Origin: Foliimonas ilicis
GTDB lineage: Bacteria; Pseudomonadota; Alphaproteobacteria; Rhizobiales; Rhizobiaceae
DNA: 64,000 nt
Assembly (NCBI RefSeq): GCF_039939195.1
Contig: NZ_JBDUUH010000003.1
Location: 372,001 to 436,000 of the forward strand
Direction: 5' to 3'
Shown in pieces: positions 8,739-16,310 of the stretch. Position numbers and translations under genes: made by a program. The stretch's first letter is position 1. Every line of letters starts with the position of its first letter. The notes below the pieces were generated by a model. It saw nothing but the letters and a program-made list of their open reading frames with translations, made no database searches and was not told the origin of the DNA.

Positions 8739-9450
8739 CCAGAATTGGCCCTGTCGGCTTGCCGGTTGGTGAACCGGTTTCAGGCTCAAGCGTGATTTCG
8801 TAAAGCTGGTCCGCTTTGGGCGGCGGCTGCGCCGGTCCTTTGAGACGCACTTCGTCAGACTGCGCGAATGTGCCCAGCGAAACCGGGCCGACGGATTGGT
8901 CGTAAAGCGTCCACGCCTGCAAGATCTTGCCCGCAGGCACCTCGAAATCATCAAGCGAAAGAATACGAACGCTGTTGTCCGCATAGGCCTCGAAAACCGC
9001 ACCCGGCACATTGCTGTCGGTATTCAGCACGATCACCGCGAGAGGGGAGACCGGTTTGGACGTCGTCACGCCTGCAAAATATCCGGCTCCGCAAGCAACC
9101 AGAAGACTCGCAGCCGCAAGCGCGCCTTTCCAGCCGGAGCCGGAATTTATGCCGCGCGGCCTTGATGGCACCGTATCGTTTGCCGCCTCGGGAGCGGCCT
9201 TTGCATCGACAGGCGAATATTGCGGCATCGACGAAATACGAGCGGCAATCGTGTTCCACACTTCGGGATCGACGGATTCCGGCTTTGCGGTAAGGTCGAG
9301 CGCATGCATGCTGCCGGCGATTGTCATTACGGCGTCGCGGAAAGCCGGATCGCGCTCCATATCCCGCTCAGCGCGCTCGCGCTCGTCTTCGTCCATAACG
9401 CCGAGAACATAATCCCCGGCTCTTGCTTTCAGCGTTGCGTCGTCTGTCAT
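8704..9450 (-). CDS. Membrane-anchored anti-sigma factor (RskA family)
   Basis: This 248-residue protein has an N-terminal helical anti-sigma domain (residues 1-70, with YVLGVMDEDERERAE) and lacks the HxxxCxxC zinc motif. A single membrane segment follows near residue 108 (GALAAASLLVACGAGYFAG). The periplasmic C-terminal domain has LQAWTLYDQ, LGTFAQ and YEITLEPETGSPTGKPTGP, typical of the RskA/SigK anti-sigma family. It should hold the ECF sigma factor encoded just upstream until a signal releases it. The ATG at 9450 overlaps the sigma stop as ATGA, which favours it over a GTG at 9459. Confidence 0.88.
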   Translation of the reverse strand: MTDDATLKARAGDYVLGVMDEDERERAERDMERDPAFRDAVMTIAGSMHALDLTAKPESVDPEVWNTIAARISSMPQYSPVDAKAAPEAANDTVPSRPRGINSGSGWKGALAAASLLVACGAGYFAGVTTSKPVSPLAVIVLNTDSNVPGAVFEAYADNSVRILSLDDFEVPAGKILQAWTLYDQSVGPVSLGTFAQSDEVRLKGPAQPPPKADQLYEITLEPETGSPTGKPTGPILVKGFARKMIGA

Positions 9451-10001
9451 GACAGACACTCCTGCAATGAAATCATTCCGCGCCTGATCCAGGCCTTCAC
9501 GGTACCGACCGGCGCCTTCATCTCTGCCGCGATCTCGCCATGTGAGAATCCAACCACATAAGAAAGAAGAATGGATTCACGCCGGGGCGCATCGAGCTGT
9601 CCGAGGCAGCGCTTCAAGCTCTCGGTTTCAGGAAGCGCCATATAGGCTTGCTGCGCATCGCCGCTGCGTTCGCGGAAGGTGGCAAGCTGTTCTTCATCGA
9701 CAAAATCGAGACGCGAACCATCGCGCAGCATGTTGAGGGCACGGTTGCGCACGATCGTTGTCAGCCAGGCACGTGCCGCACCTCGCTCGGTGTCGAAGGT
9801 CGGCGCACGCTGCCAGATGATGACAAATGCATCCTGCACGGCTTCCTCTGCCAGTTCGCTGCGCCGCAAAATCCGTCGCGCGATGGCAAGCAGGCGACCG
9901 GCTTCACTGGTGAACAGGTTGGCAAGCGCGCTTCTGTCGCCGCGAGCGACTTTCTTCAGCAACGCGTCACAGGCTCCGTCATGCAAGTCGATGATTGTCA
10001 T
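9447..10001 (-). CDS. ECF RNA polymerase sigma factor (SigK-like)
   Basis: This 184-residue protein has sigma region 2 (LAIARRILRRSELAEEAVQDAF and FVIIWQRAPTFD, about residues 35-70) and region 4 (LDAPRRESILLSYVVGFSHG then PVGTVKAWIRRG near the C-terminus). Length and layout are those of an ECF sigma factor, and the RskA-type partner places it near the SigK group. The ATG at 10001 follows a GGGTGG site. A promoter-like GCATCG/GTAAA pair lies 46-73 bases upstream, and a similar pair faces the divergent DUF4394 gene, suggesting autoregulation. The photolyase operon promoter at 3272 has a related pattern. Confidence 0.92.
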   Translation of the reverse strand: MTIIDLHDGACDALLKKVARGDRSALANLFTSEAGRLLAIARRILRRSELAEEAVQDAFVIIWQRAPTFDTERGAARAWLTTIVRNRALNMLRDGSRLDFVDEEQLATFRERSGDAQQAYMALPETESLKRCLGQLDAPRRESILLSYVVGFSHGEIAAEMKAPVGTVKAWIRRGMISLQECLS

Positions 10002-10046
10002 GCCACCCTTTTTAAAAGCCGCGCCGTCAGACGCCTCTCTATCGTC

Positions 10047-10074
10047 TTTACACACGACGAAGGCCAATCGATGC
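10047..10074 (-). promoter_or_regulatory. Candidate ECF promoter for the sigma/anti-sigma operon
   Basis: Read on the minus strand, GCATCG (10074-10069), a 17-base spacer and GTAAA (10051-10047) lie upstream of the sigma-factor ATG at 10001. The pattern is close to the plus-strand pair at 10101-10129, which faces the other way, as expected for an autoregulated divergent ECF locus. This is pattern recognition only. Confidence 0.4.
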
Positions 10075-10100
10075 AAGCGCCAAATTTTTTTCTGCACGCT

Positions 10101-10129
10101 GCATCCAAAGCGGGAGGGCCGCGGGTAAT
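10101..10129 (+). promoter_or_regulatory. Candidate ECF promoter for the DUF4394 gene
   Basis: GCATCC at 10101-10106, an 18-base spacer and GTAAT at 10125-10129 precede the DUF4394 ATG at 10200. The -35-like element shares ATCCAAA with the site at 3272. The arrangement mirrors the minus-strand site at 10047-10074. Confidence 0.42.
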
Positions 10130-10199
10130 GACCATGTAACTCCCGGATATCCGCATTTTTGCGGGTGGGAACGAGAAAAAGCACGACAGGAGATAGAAC

Positions 10200-10994
10200 A
10201 TGACCATCATTTCGAAAATCCCGACGATCTGCCTCGCCGCCGGAGCAAGCCTGCTCGCGCTTTCGGTCGCTGGCCATGCCGCACCTGCTGTTGGTCTCAC
10301 TGGCGAAAAGACACTCGTCTGGTTCGACACGGACAAGCCGGAAGTCAGCAAGACCGTTGAAGTCGAAGGCGTCGATACGCTTATTGGCATCGATCTGCGC
10401 CCAGCCGACAACAAGCTCTACGGCGTTGCCGGTGACGGCACGATCGTCACGATCGACTTGGAAACCGGCGCTGCAACGGCTGGTGCAAAGCTCGGCGAAA
10501 CGCTGCCTGAAGGCGTGAAGGCCAGCGTCGACTTCAATCCGATGGCGGATCGTCTGCGCGTCATGGGTTCGGACGGCACCAATCTGCGGGCGCATCCCGA
10601 CACGGGCGAAGTCACCGTCGATGGCAAGCTGAACTTCGAAGCAGGCGACGCAAACGCGGAGAAGACCCCCGAAATCGTGGCGACCGCTTATCTGAATTCG
10701 TTCGGCAAGCCTGAGAAGACCGCGATGTATGACATCGATGCTGCCGGAAACTTCATCCAGCAGACCGCGCCGAACGATGGCACGCTGAAGACCATCGGTT
10801 CGCTCGGCATCGAAAGCGCAACAACCTTCGCTTTTGACATCCAGACGACCGAAGACGGCACGAACACGCCGTGGGTCGCCGCGGGCGGGGCCCTCTATAA
10901 GGTCAATCTCGAAACCGGCGCAGCGGAAAAGACCGCGGATATCACCGGCGTCGAAGGCGATCTGCGCGACATCGCTATCCTGCCCGCGATGTAA
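10200..10994 (+). CDS. Exported DUF4394 protein
   Basis: This 264-residue protein has a signal peptide (cleavage near GHAAP, residue 27). The body is made of beta-propeller-like strands with repeated segments of the type LIGIDLRPADNKLYGVAGDG and YKVNLETGAAE. The segment VDFNPMADRLRVMG and the alternation of aspartate- and glycine-rich turns identify DUF4394. The function is unknown; the protein is expected in the periplasm. It is transcribed divergently from the ECF sigma/anti-sigma genes, as is common for direct targets of ECF systems, and it has its own promoter-like site. AGGAGA lies just before the ATG. A strong hairpin terminator follows. Confidence 0.85.
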   Translation: MTIISKIPTICLAAGASLLALSVAGHAAPAVGLTGEKTLVWFDTDKPEVSKTVEVEGVDTLIGIDLRPADNKLYGVAGDGTIVTIDLETGAATAGAKLGETLPEGVKASVDFNPMADRLRVMGSDGTNLRAHPDTGEVTVDGKLNFEAGDANAEKTPEIVATAYLNSFGKPEKTAMYDIDAAGNFIQQTAPNDGTLKTIGSLGIESATTFAFDIQTTEDGTNTPWVAAGGALYKVNLETGAAEKTADITGVEGDLRDIAILPAM

Positions 10995-11016
10995 TTGCGA
11001 ATACAGCCATGAATAG

Positions 11017-11046
11017 AAAACGGCGGGGTTTTGGCCCCGCCGTTTT
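11017..11046. terminator. Bidirectional Rho-independent terminator
   Basis: AAAACGGCGGGG (11017-11028) and CCCCGCCGTTTT (11035-11046) form perfect 12-base arms around a six-base loop. There are T-runs on both strands. The hairpin sits between the convergent DUF4394 and GGDEF genes and can end both transcripts. Confidence 0.9.
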
Positions 11047-11057
11047 TCGTTTCAAAA

Positions 11058-12065
11058 TCACTCTTGAAAGTCAGGGGATTCGCAGCGGTTTCGGCCCCTG
11101 GCCTTGGCGCGGTAGAGCGCCTGATCGGCAAGCGCTAACCATTCTTCGACGGAATTTATGAGCGTCGAACAGTCTGCAACGCCGAAACTTGCGGTGAACC
11201 GCAGTTCGGGTTCCTGCTTTATGCTTGCGCCTTCGATGTTTGAACGAAAACGATCGGCCGCCTGTAACGCTGCGTCACCCGAAACATTGACCAAAAGCAT
11301 GGCGAATTCCTCGCCGCCGATGCGGCCGAGAACTTCTTCGCCTCGCATGGCCTCATGGCATGATCGCACCGTTTCGCGAAGAACGGCATCGCCTACCCCA
11401 TGGCCATGCGCATCGTTGATCGATTTAAAATGATCGAGGTCGAACAATGCCAGGGAAATGGTGTGGCCGTGGCGATGATAGCGTGCCAGCTCCTTCTTCG
11501 CCGCTTCCAGAAATGCGCGCCGCGTCCATACGCCGGTCAGCATATCGCGCGAGGCGATCTGCCGTAGTTCGAATTGCGAGATCACCACGTCCGAAAACTG
11601 CTTCAGCACGGCAATATCGTTTTGAGTGAATATGCGGGGCTTCGTATCGATGATGCAGATTGTACCGATATTATAACCGTCAGGCGAGGTGAGCGGCGCG
11701 CCGAGATAGCTGCGGATACCACCTTCCTGGGTGACGAAGGGATGATCCTTAAAACGCGGATCCTGCGTTGCATCCTCGATCACCATGACGTCCAGCGAAC
11801 GTATTGTGTATTGGCAGAAGGTCTGGTCGCGCGGCAGTTCCTTTATGTCGAGCCCGATACTGGATTTGCACCATTGACGCCGGTCGTCGATCAGCGAAAT
11901 CAGGACGATAGGGGCCGCGAATATTGATTTCAGCAGCACTGTAAGCTGCTCGAACTCCGGCTCGGGCGGTGTATCCAGAAGATCATAACGATGGACTGCT
12001 GCGAGGCGCGCGGCCTCGTCAGTCAGTTTCGGATCGTAGAGCATATAGTCTATGGATCTTTCCAT
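11058..12065 (-). CDS. GAF-GGDEF diguanylate cyclase
   Basis: This 335-residue soluble protein has an N-terminal GAF domain (about residues 30-168, with FAAPIVLISLIDDRRQWCKS and YLGAPL) and a C-terminal GGDEF domain (about 170-330). The active-site signature is GGEEF at residues 250-254, which is compatible with cyclase activity, so it likely makes cyclic di-GMP from two GTP. The inhibitory site that is normally RxxD, five residues before the signature, reads RGEE (241-244), so product inhibition may be weak. The ligand of the GAF domain is unknown. It is downstream of the autotransporter on the same strand with a 99-base gap. ATG 12044 is an alternative start. Confidence 0.9.
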   Translation of the reverse strand: MERSIDYMLYDPKLTDEAARLAAVHRYDLLDTPPEPEFEQLTVLLKSIFAAPIVLISLIDDRRQWCKSSIGLDIKELPRDQTFCQYTIRSLDVMVIEDATQDPRFKDHPFVTQEGGIRSYLGAPLTSPDGYNIGTICIIDTKPRIFTQNDIAVLKQFSDVVISQFELRQIASRDMLTGVWTRRAFLEAAKKELARYHRHGHTISLALFDLDHFKSINDAHGHGVGDAVLRETVRSCHEAMRGEEVLGRIGGEEFAMLLVNVSGDAALQAADRFRSNIEGASIKQEPELRFTASFGVADCSTLINSVEEWLALADQALYRAKARGRNRCESPDFQE

Positions 12066-12099
12066 CCGAATTCAAAGTTTCGGCTCATGTCCTTTTGGT

Positions 12100-12123
12100 A
12101 GGTTGCGAAAGACAACGCAACCT
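12100..12123. other. Hairpin between the autotransporter and cyclase genes
   Basis: AGGTTGCG (12100-12107) and CGCAACCT (12116-12123) are perfect 8-base arms with an 8-base loop. No T-run follows on either strand. It may be a weak terminator for the autotransporter gene or an mRNA-stabilising structure. Confidence 0.4.
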
Positions 12124-12164
12124 GTACCTGCCGGAAAAAGGTCACGAAACTCTTCAATTCGATG

Positions 12165-14891
12165 TCACCATTTGAAGTTGATGCCGATATTCCCTTCGAC
12201 GATACGCTGCTTTTCGCTGCCTAGATTGGTTGTGTAGTCGGCTGTTGCAAACAGGCTGACACTTTCGTTCAGCTTGGTAATCAGGCCGCCGCCGAGCTCC
12301 AGAGACGTTCCGCCAATTTCGGTGACGATCGGAGTTCCGCCGAAATTGACTGTCTGGTCTGAATCGAAACCATGCCAGATATTTGCCTTCAGGTATGGCT
12401 GCAAATTCCACGCATCCATTTTGTAATCGCCCTGCAAACGGACACCCAGCCTGCCGGTAACGGTGCTGTCTGAATCGAACGACACGCTCGAGAATCTGTC
12501 CTGCTGATCGTCGAGCGAGATGCGCTGGTAGATAATTTGTGCCTGCGGCTCGAGCGTCCATTGCTGGCCGAGCGCGATCGGATAGCCGCCTTCCAGCGAA
12601 GCCGTGATGCCCGTACCATCGATGTCGATGCCGACATCGCCGCTGGAGGTTGCGTCACCACTGAACCATGTGCCCATCAGCACACCGTCGAGATACCAGC
12701 CGGTCGGCGCTATATGCGTCCAGTAGGCACCGAGGCTGGTGCCGTTGAGATTGAGCTCACCAACCGCGAGGTCGTTCCAGCCAAGGGCCTGACCTCTGAT
12801 GTCGCCATCCATGCGGACATAGCTGCCGAACAGACCGGCGCGGTTGATGCCGCCGTTGGAGGATTCCCATCCAAGCAGATCCTGGCCGGCTTGGAAGCCG
12901 AAGAGATTGCCATCGAATGTCGGGGCAACCGTTCCCCCCCATTTCTGTTCGGAATCCTGCCCGAAGATGCGGCCCCAGCTCGTCGAGATGAACTGTCCGT
13001 CGCGCACGACTGCCTGCTCGCCCCGGCGTTCATGGAAAGTACCGAGCGAGGTCAACGCCAGATGATGAGCGACAGGCGGCACGACTGCGTAGGTCGGAAC
13101 CTCAATCCTGTAGAGCGGCACGACATCTGCAACGACAGCGGTGGCACCCGGAGTCGGTGGCGCTACTCCAGGACCTGGCAGTGGCGGCGCGACATCCGAT
13201 ATTACCGGTGGTGGGGCAGGCGGCGTAGGAGCAGGCGTAGGTTCCGGGTCCGGCACGACTGGGGGCGGAGTGTCCGTAACGTCCACTGGAGGTGCCGGAT
13301 CGATCGGATCAGGGTTTCCTGGCGTCGACTCCGGCGGCACGGGAATTGGAGGCTCGGTCGATGGCGGCGGCGGTGGTGCCTCCGCTTCGGGAGGAGTAGG
13401 CTCAGGCTCCGCTACCGGTGGTGAGAAAGGCGGAGGCGCGGGCGCCACTTCCGGCGGGGTCGGCGAAACTGGCGGAAGCGTCGAGCGCAGATACCAATTG
13501 TCAGCCGATCCAGCGGATGTGCCACCCTTGAACAGGAAATATTCATAAGCGCCCGCAGCGACGCGACCGGTCAGCGCGAAGGCGCCGCTATCCGTCGTGC
13601 CGCCATTGATCGCCTCAACGACCATAATGCCGTCCTGGACGGTTTCGGCACCGCTTCCGCCTGTGTGAACGATGCCAAGGCCGGTCTGGCCGGACGCATT
13701 GCCTTGCGAAATCACGAGACGATCCGAGGCGGCGGAATCGTCAGCCAATTCGGTGTTCAGGAAAACGAGCCCGCCATTGCCGACATAATTGCCGGTAATG
13801 GTGAAGCGGTCAGATGTACTGTCTCCGCCATTGGTAAGGTCGATGCGACCGGCATTCGTGACATTGGCGAGCTGGCCAGCAGTGAAAGCCGAAATCGCGC
13901 CATTCGCATTGCCGCCGAACATCGTGCTGCTAGCGTCGATCGAAAGAGAGCCGGTGCCCGTCCCCGTGTCGCCCAGCGTCAGCGTGCCGTCAAAAGTCAG
14001 CTCGGTATCGTTGGTGAGCGCGATGGTTTCCCAGTTCTGGAAGCGGGCCACGCCTGACGTGGTCACATTTTCAATGACCAGGCTGTCGGTTCCAAGCCCG
14101 CCGGTAATTTGCGGCGTCGCGCCGATATTGGCGTTGGTGAGATTGCGCAGCAGCGCCGTATCATTGTCGCCGCCAAGATCGACCGCACCGTAGATTATGC
14201 CGCCGTTCTCCCAGACAAACCTGTCATTGCCGACGCTGAGGAGAACGTCTCCTCCGACCGATCCGCCGCGGACCGTAACTATATCCGTACCGCCGCTGAC
14301 GCTGATATTGCCGCCGATCGTGCCATCGGTAATGGTGATCGTATCATTGCCGAAACCGGCCACGAGGTTGCGGTCTATGATGCCGCCGGACATGTCGAAA
14401 ATATTGTTGTCGAGCTTCATGTTGACGCGCCCGATGCGCCCGCCGGTCATGACGGCGACATCGCCGTCGTCGAAGGCGTCGATGATGCGTCCGCCGGACA
14501 TGAAGAACGTATCGCGATTGTCGCCCTGGTTCAGCGTCTGGATGATGCCGCCGGTCATCTGGAAATCGTCGATGCCGCTGCCCTGCTGAACGTTACCGGT
14601 GATCGTGCCGGAATTGATAATGATCGTATCGACGCCACCGCCGAAGGTCACATTACCCTGAATTGTACCGGTGCCGCCTTCCGGCATCAGCAGCGTGTTG
14701 TTGCCGGCATTGTCATCCAGATTCCCGACAAAAGTACCGCTGCTGCATGTGTAAGTGTCATTGCCGGCACCGGGCGGACCGAAGGCGCATTGCGCGGAGG
14801 CTGGAGCGACCGGATACAGTGTCGCGTATGCGAATAGCGCGGTTCCGGACAGAAGAAATGATTTTAATAAACCGGTGCGTGCGTGATGCAT
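12165..14891 (-). CDS. Autotransporter with beta-helical passenger and proline-rich linker
   Basis: This 908-residue type V secreted protein has a signal peptide ending near PASAQ (residue 34). The passenger (about 45-290) is built of imperfect repeats of about 20-25 residues with a GGxI...G..D...M pattern (for example FQMTGGII, FFMSGGRI, AVMTGGRI, FDMSGGII), as expected for a right-handed beta-helix. A proline/glutamate-rich linker spans about 470-590. The C-terminal 280 residues form the autotransporter beta-barrel (WGRIFGQ near 645) and end in FKW, the outer-membrane assembly signal. It is probably displayed at the cell surface as an adhesin; no protease triad is evident. The ATG at 14891 begins the signal peptide. 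Confidence 0.9.
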   Translation of the reverse strand: MHHARTGLLKSFLLSGTALFAYATLYPVAPASAQCAFGPPGAGNDTYTCSSGTFVGNLDDNAGNNTLLMPEGGTGTIQGNVTFGGGVDTIIINSGTITGNVQQGSGIDDFQMTGGIIQTLNQGDNRDTFFMSGGRIIDAFDDGDVAVMTGGRIGRVNMKLDNNIFDMSGGIIDRNLVAGFGNDTITITDGTIGGNISVSGGTDIVTVRGGSVGGDVLLSVGNDRFVWENGGIIYGAVDLGGDNDTALLRNLTNANIGATPQITGGLGTDSLVIENVTTSGVARFQNWETIALTNDTELTFDGTLTLGDTGTGTGSLSIDASSTMFGGNANGAISAFTAGQLANVTNAGRIDLTNGGDSTSDRFTITGNYVGNGGLVFLNTELADDSAASDRLVISQGNASGQTGLGIVHTGGSGAETVQDGIMVVEAINGGTTDSGAFALTGRVAAGAYEYFLFKGGTSAGSADNWYLRSTLPPVSPTPPEVAPAPPPFSPPVAEPEPTPPEAEAPPPPPSTEPPIPVPPESTPGNPDPIDPAPPVDVTDTPPPVVPDPEPTPAPTPPAPPPVISDVAPPLPGPGVAPPTPGATAVVADVVPLYRIEVPTYAVVPPVAHHLALTSLGTFHERRGEQAVVRDGQFISTSWGRIFGQDSEQKWGGTVAPTFDGNLFGFQAGQDLLGWESSNGGINRAGLFGSYVRMDGDIRGQALGWNDLAVGELNLNGTSLGAYWTHIAPTGWYLDGVLMGTWFSGDATSSGDVGIDIDGTGITASLEGGYPIALGQQWTLEPQAQIIYQRISLDDQQDRFSSVSFDSDSTVTGRLGVRLQGDYKMDAWNLQPYLKANIWHGFDSDQTVNFGGTPIVTEIGGTSLELGGGLITKLNESVSLFATADYTTNLGSEKQRIVEGNIGINFKW

Positions 14892-15289
14892 CTACGCCCT
14901 CAATAATTCGTTGCGCGCCGCCCAAAGCACATACACTAAGCCCCCGCACAAATTAGCGCATAGATTCAGTGGCTTCACAATCAACAGGATGCTTCGCGCA
15001 CCGCTTGGCCGGACCAGTGTTGCGAAATAGCCACGCCAGCGGGTGAGCATGGTTACCAACTGGTTTCGATCCGGCTTTCAGATGACACGCCATCTCGCCA
15101 AGAACGGGCTTGACGCCCCGTCTCATAAAATGGAATAAATGTTTCATATGGACTCTATAACGGTTCATATGTTCCGAATGACGGTGCGAAGGGAGAAGGG
15201 GTTTTCGGACCCGTTTATCGCATTTCGCCATTCGCAAAGAATTGGCGGGCGATGAAAATCGCCTGAAATCCAACGGGAGGAGAATGCAG
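14892..15289. other. Divergent intergenic region, autotransporter / inositol transporter
   Basis: This 398-base gap separates two divergent start codons. I see no convincing coding sequence or stable RNA in it. The right half contains two IolR-like boxes (15132-15175) and the GGGAGG ribosome site (15275-15280) of the transporter gene. The left half should hold the autotransporter promoter, but no recognisable motif stands out. Confidence 0.6.
15132..15175 (+). promoter_or_regulatory. Pair of IolR-like operator boxes before the inositol transporter
   Basis: Box 1 is GGAA-N6-TTTC at 15132-15145; box 2 is GGTT-N6-TTCC at 15162-15175. They start exactly 30 bases apart. The pattern matches GGAA-N6-TTCC, which I recall as the proposed IolR site of Sinorhizobium meliloti. 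The same 30-base spacing recurs before iolR and iolC, so repression of the transporter by IolR is likely. Confidence 0.65.
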
Positions 15290-16231
15290 ATGAGAAAGCT
15301 AATACTCGGCACTGCCATGTCTGTGCTCATGGCGGGTTCGGCGCAGGCAGAAACGATCGGCGTATCGATGGCGCTTTTCGATGACAACTTCCTGACCGTC
15401 CTGCGCGGTGGCATGCAGGACTATGCCAAGACGCTCGATGGCGTGACATTGCAGGTTGAAGACGCCCAAAACGACGTCGCCAAGCAGCAAAGCCAGATTC
15501 AGAACTTCATTGCGGCAGGCGTCGATGCAATTATCGTCAACCCGGTCGATACGGATGCGACGGTTGCCCTTTCGAAGATTGCTGCCGATGCAAATATCCC
15601 GCTGGTCTATGTCAACCGCCAGCCGGTCAATCTGGACACACTTCCCGAAAAGCAGGCCTTCGTAGCCTCCGACGAGAAGGAATCCGGCACGTTGCAGACC
15701 AAGGAAATCTGCCGCCTGCTCAAGGAAGCCGGTAAGACTGAAGCGAATATCGTCGTTATGATGGGCGAGCTTTCCAATCAGGCCGCGCGCCAGCGCACCG
15801 AAGACATTCATGATGTGATCGCCACCCCGGAATGTTCCTTCATGAAGATTGCAGAAGAGCAGACGGCAAACTGGCAGCGTCAGCAGGGCGCGGATCTCAT
15901 GACCAACTGGCTTTCTGCCGGTCTCAAGTTCGATGCTGTCATAGCCAATAATGACGAGATGGCGGTTGGTGCCATTCAGGCAATGAAGGCTTCCGGCATC
16001 GATATGAAAACGATGATTGTCGGCGGCATCGATGCAACGCAGGATGCGCTTGCCTCGATGGCGGCAGGCGATCTCGACGTTACCGTATTCCAGAATGCTG
16101 CCGGTCAGGGTCAGGGCTCGGTGGATGCGGCCTTGAAGCTCGCAAAGGGCGAAACGGTCGAACAGAAAGTGTTTGTACCGTTCGAACTGGTAACGCCCGC
16201 AAACCTCGCGGACTATCAGAGCAAGAACTGA
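15290..16231 (+). CDS. Inositol-type sugar ABC transporter, periplasmic binding protein
   Basis: This 313-residue protein has a signal peptide (MRKLILGTAMSVLMAGSAQA, mature from ETIGVSM). The fold is periplasmic-binding-protein type 1, with two Rossmann-like lobes (IIVNPVDTDAT, FDAVIANNDEMAVGAIQAM, VGGIDATQDAL). It binds the sugar for the ATPase and permease encoded next. The iolG gene in the same operon and IolR-like boxes upstream point to myo-inositol. The ATG at 15290 has GGGAGG nine bases upstream; the ATG at 15284 would be only three bases away. A hairpin after the stop probably raises the level of this protein relative to the membrane components. Confidence 0.88.
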   Translation: MRKLILGTAMSVLMAGSAQAETIGVSMALFDDNFLTVLRGGMQDYAKTLDGVTLQVEDAQNDVAKQQSQIQNFIAAGVDAIIVNPVDTDATVALSKIAADANIPLVYVNRQPVNLDTLPEKQAFVASDEKESGTLQTKEICRLLKEAGKTEANIVVMMGELSNQAARQRTEDIHDVIATPECSFMKIAEEQTANWQRQQGADLMTNWLSAGLKFDAVIANNDEMAVGAIQAMKASGIDMKTMIVGGIDATQDALASMAAGDLDVTVFQNAAGQGQGSVDAALKLAKGETVEQKVFVPFELVTPANLADYQSKN

Positions 16232-16240
16232 GCTTGATGA

Positions 16241-16265
16241 GGACGCGGCGATTGCCGTCGCGTCC
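16241..16265 (+). other. Intercistronic hairpin after the binding-protein gene
   Basis: GGACGCG (16241-16247) and CGCGTCC (16259-16265) can pair across an 11-base loop. Such structures after binding-protein genes commonly stabilise the upstream mRNA or partly stop transcription, giving excess binding protein. Confidence 0.5.
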
Positions 16266-16310
16266 TTGTCTCTCTGGTCGCAGGCCATTTTCCGGGAGGA
16301 AAGCAGCGAC

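Noticed and set aside
10167..10172. GGGAAC as an ECF -35 element before DUF4394
   Set aside because: A matching -10 would fall on the ribosome site, leaving almost no leader. The GCATCC/GTAAT pair upstream is better placed.
12537..13548. Plus-strand frames across the autotransporter, one very rich in glycine
   Set aside because: The glycine-rich frame is the reverse of the proline-rich linker. The real minus-strand protein has a signal peptide and a barrel ending in FKW.
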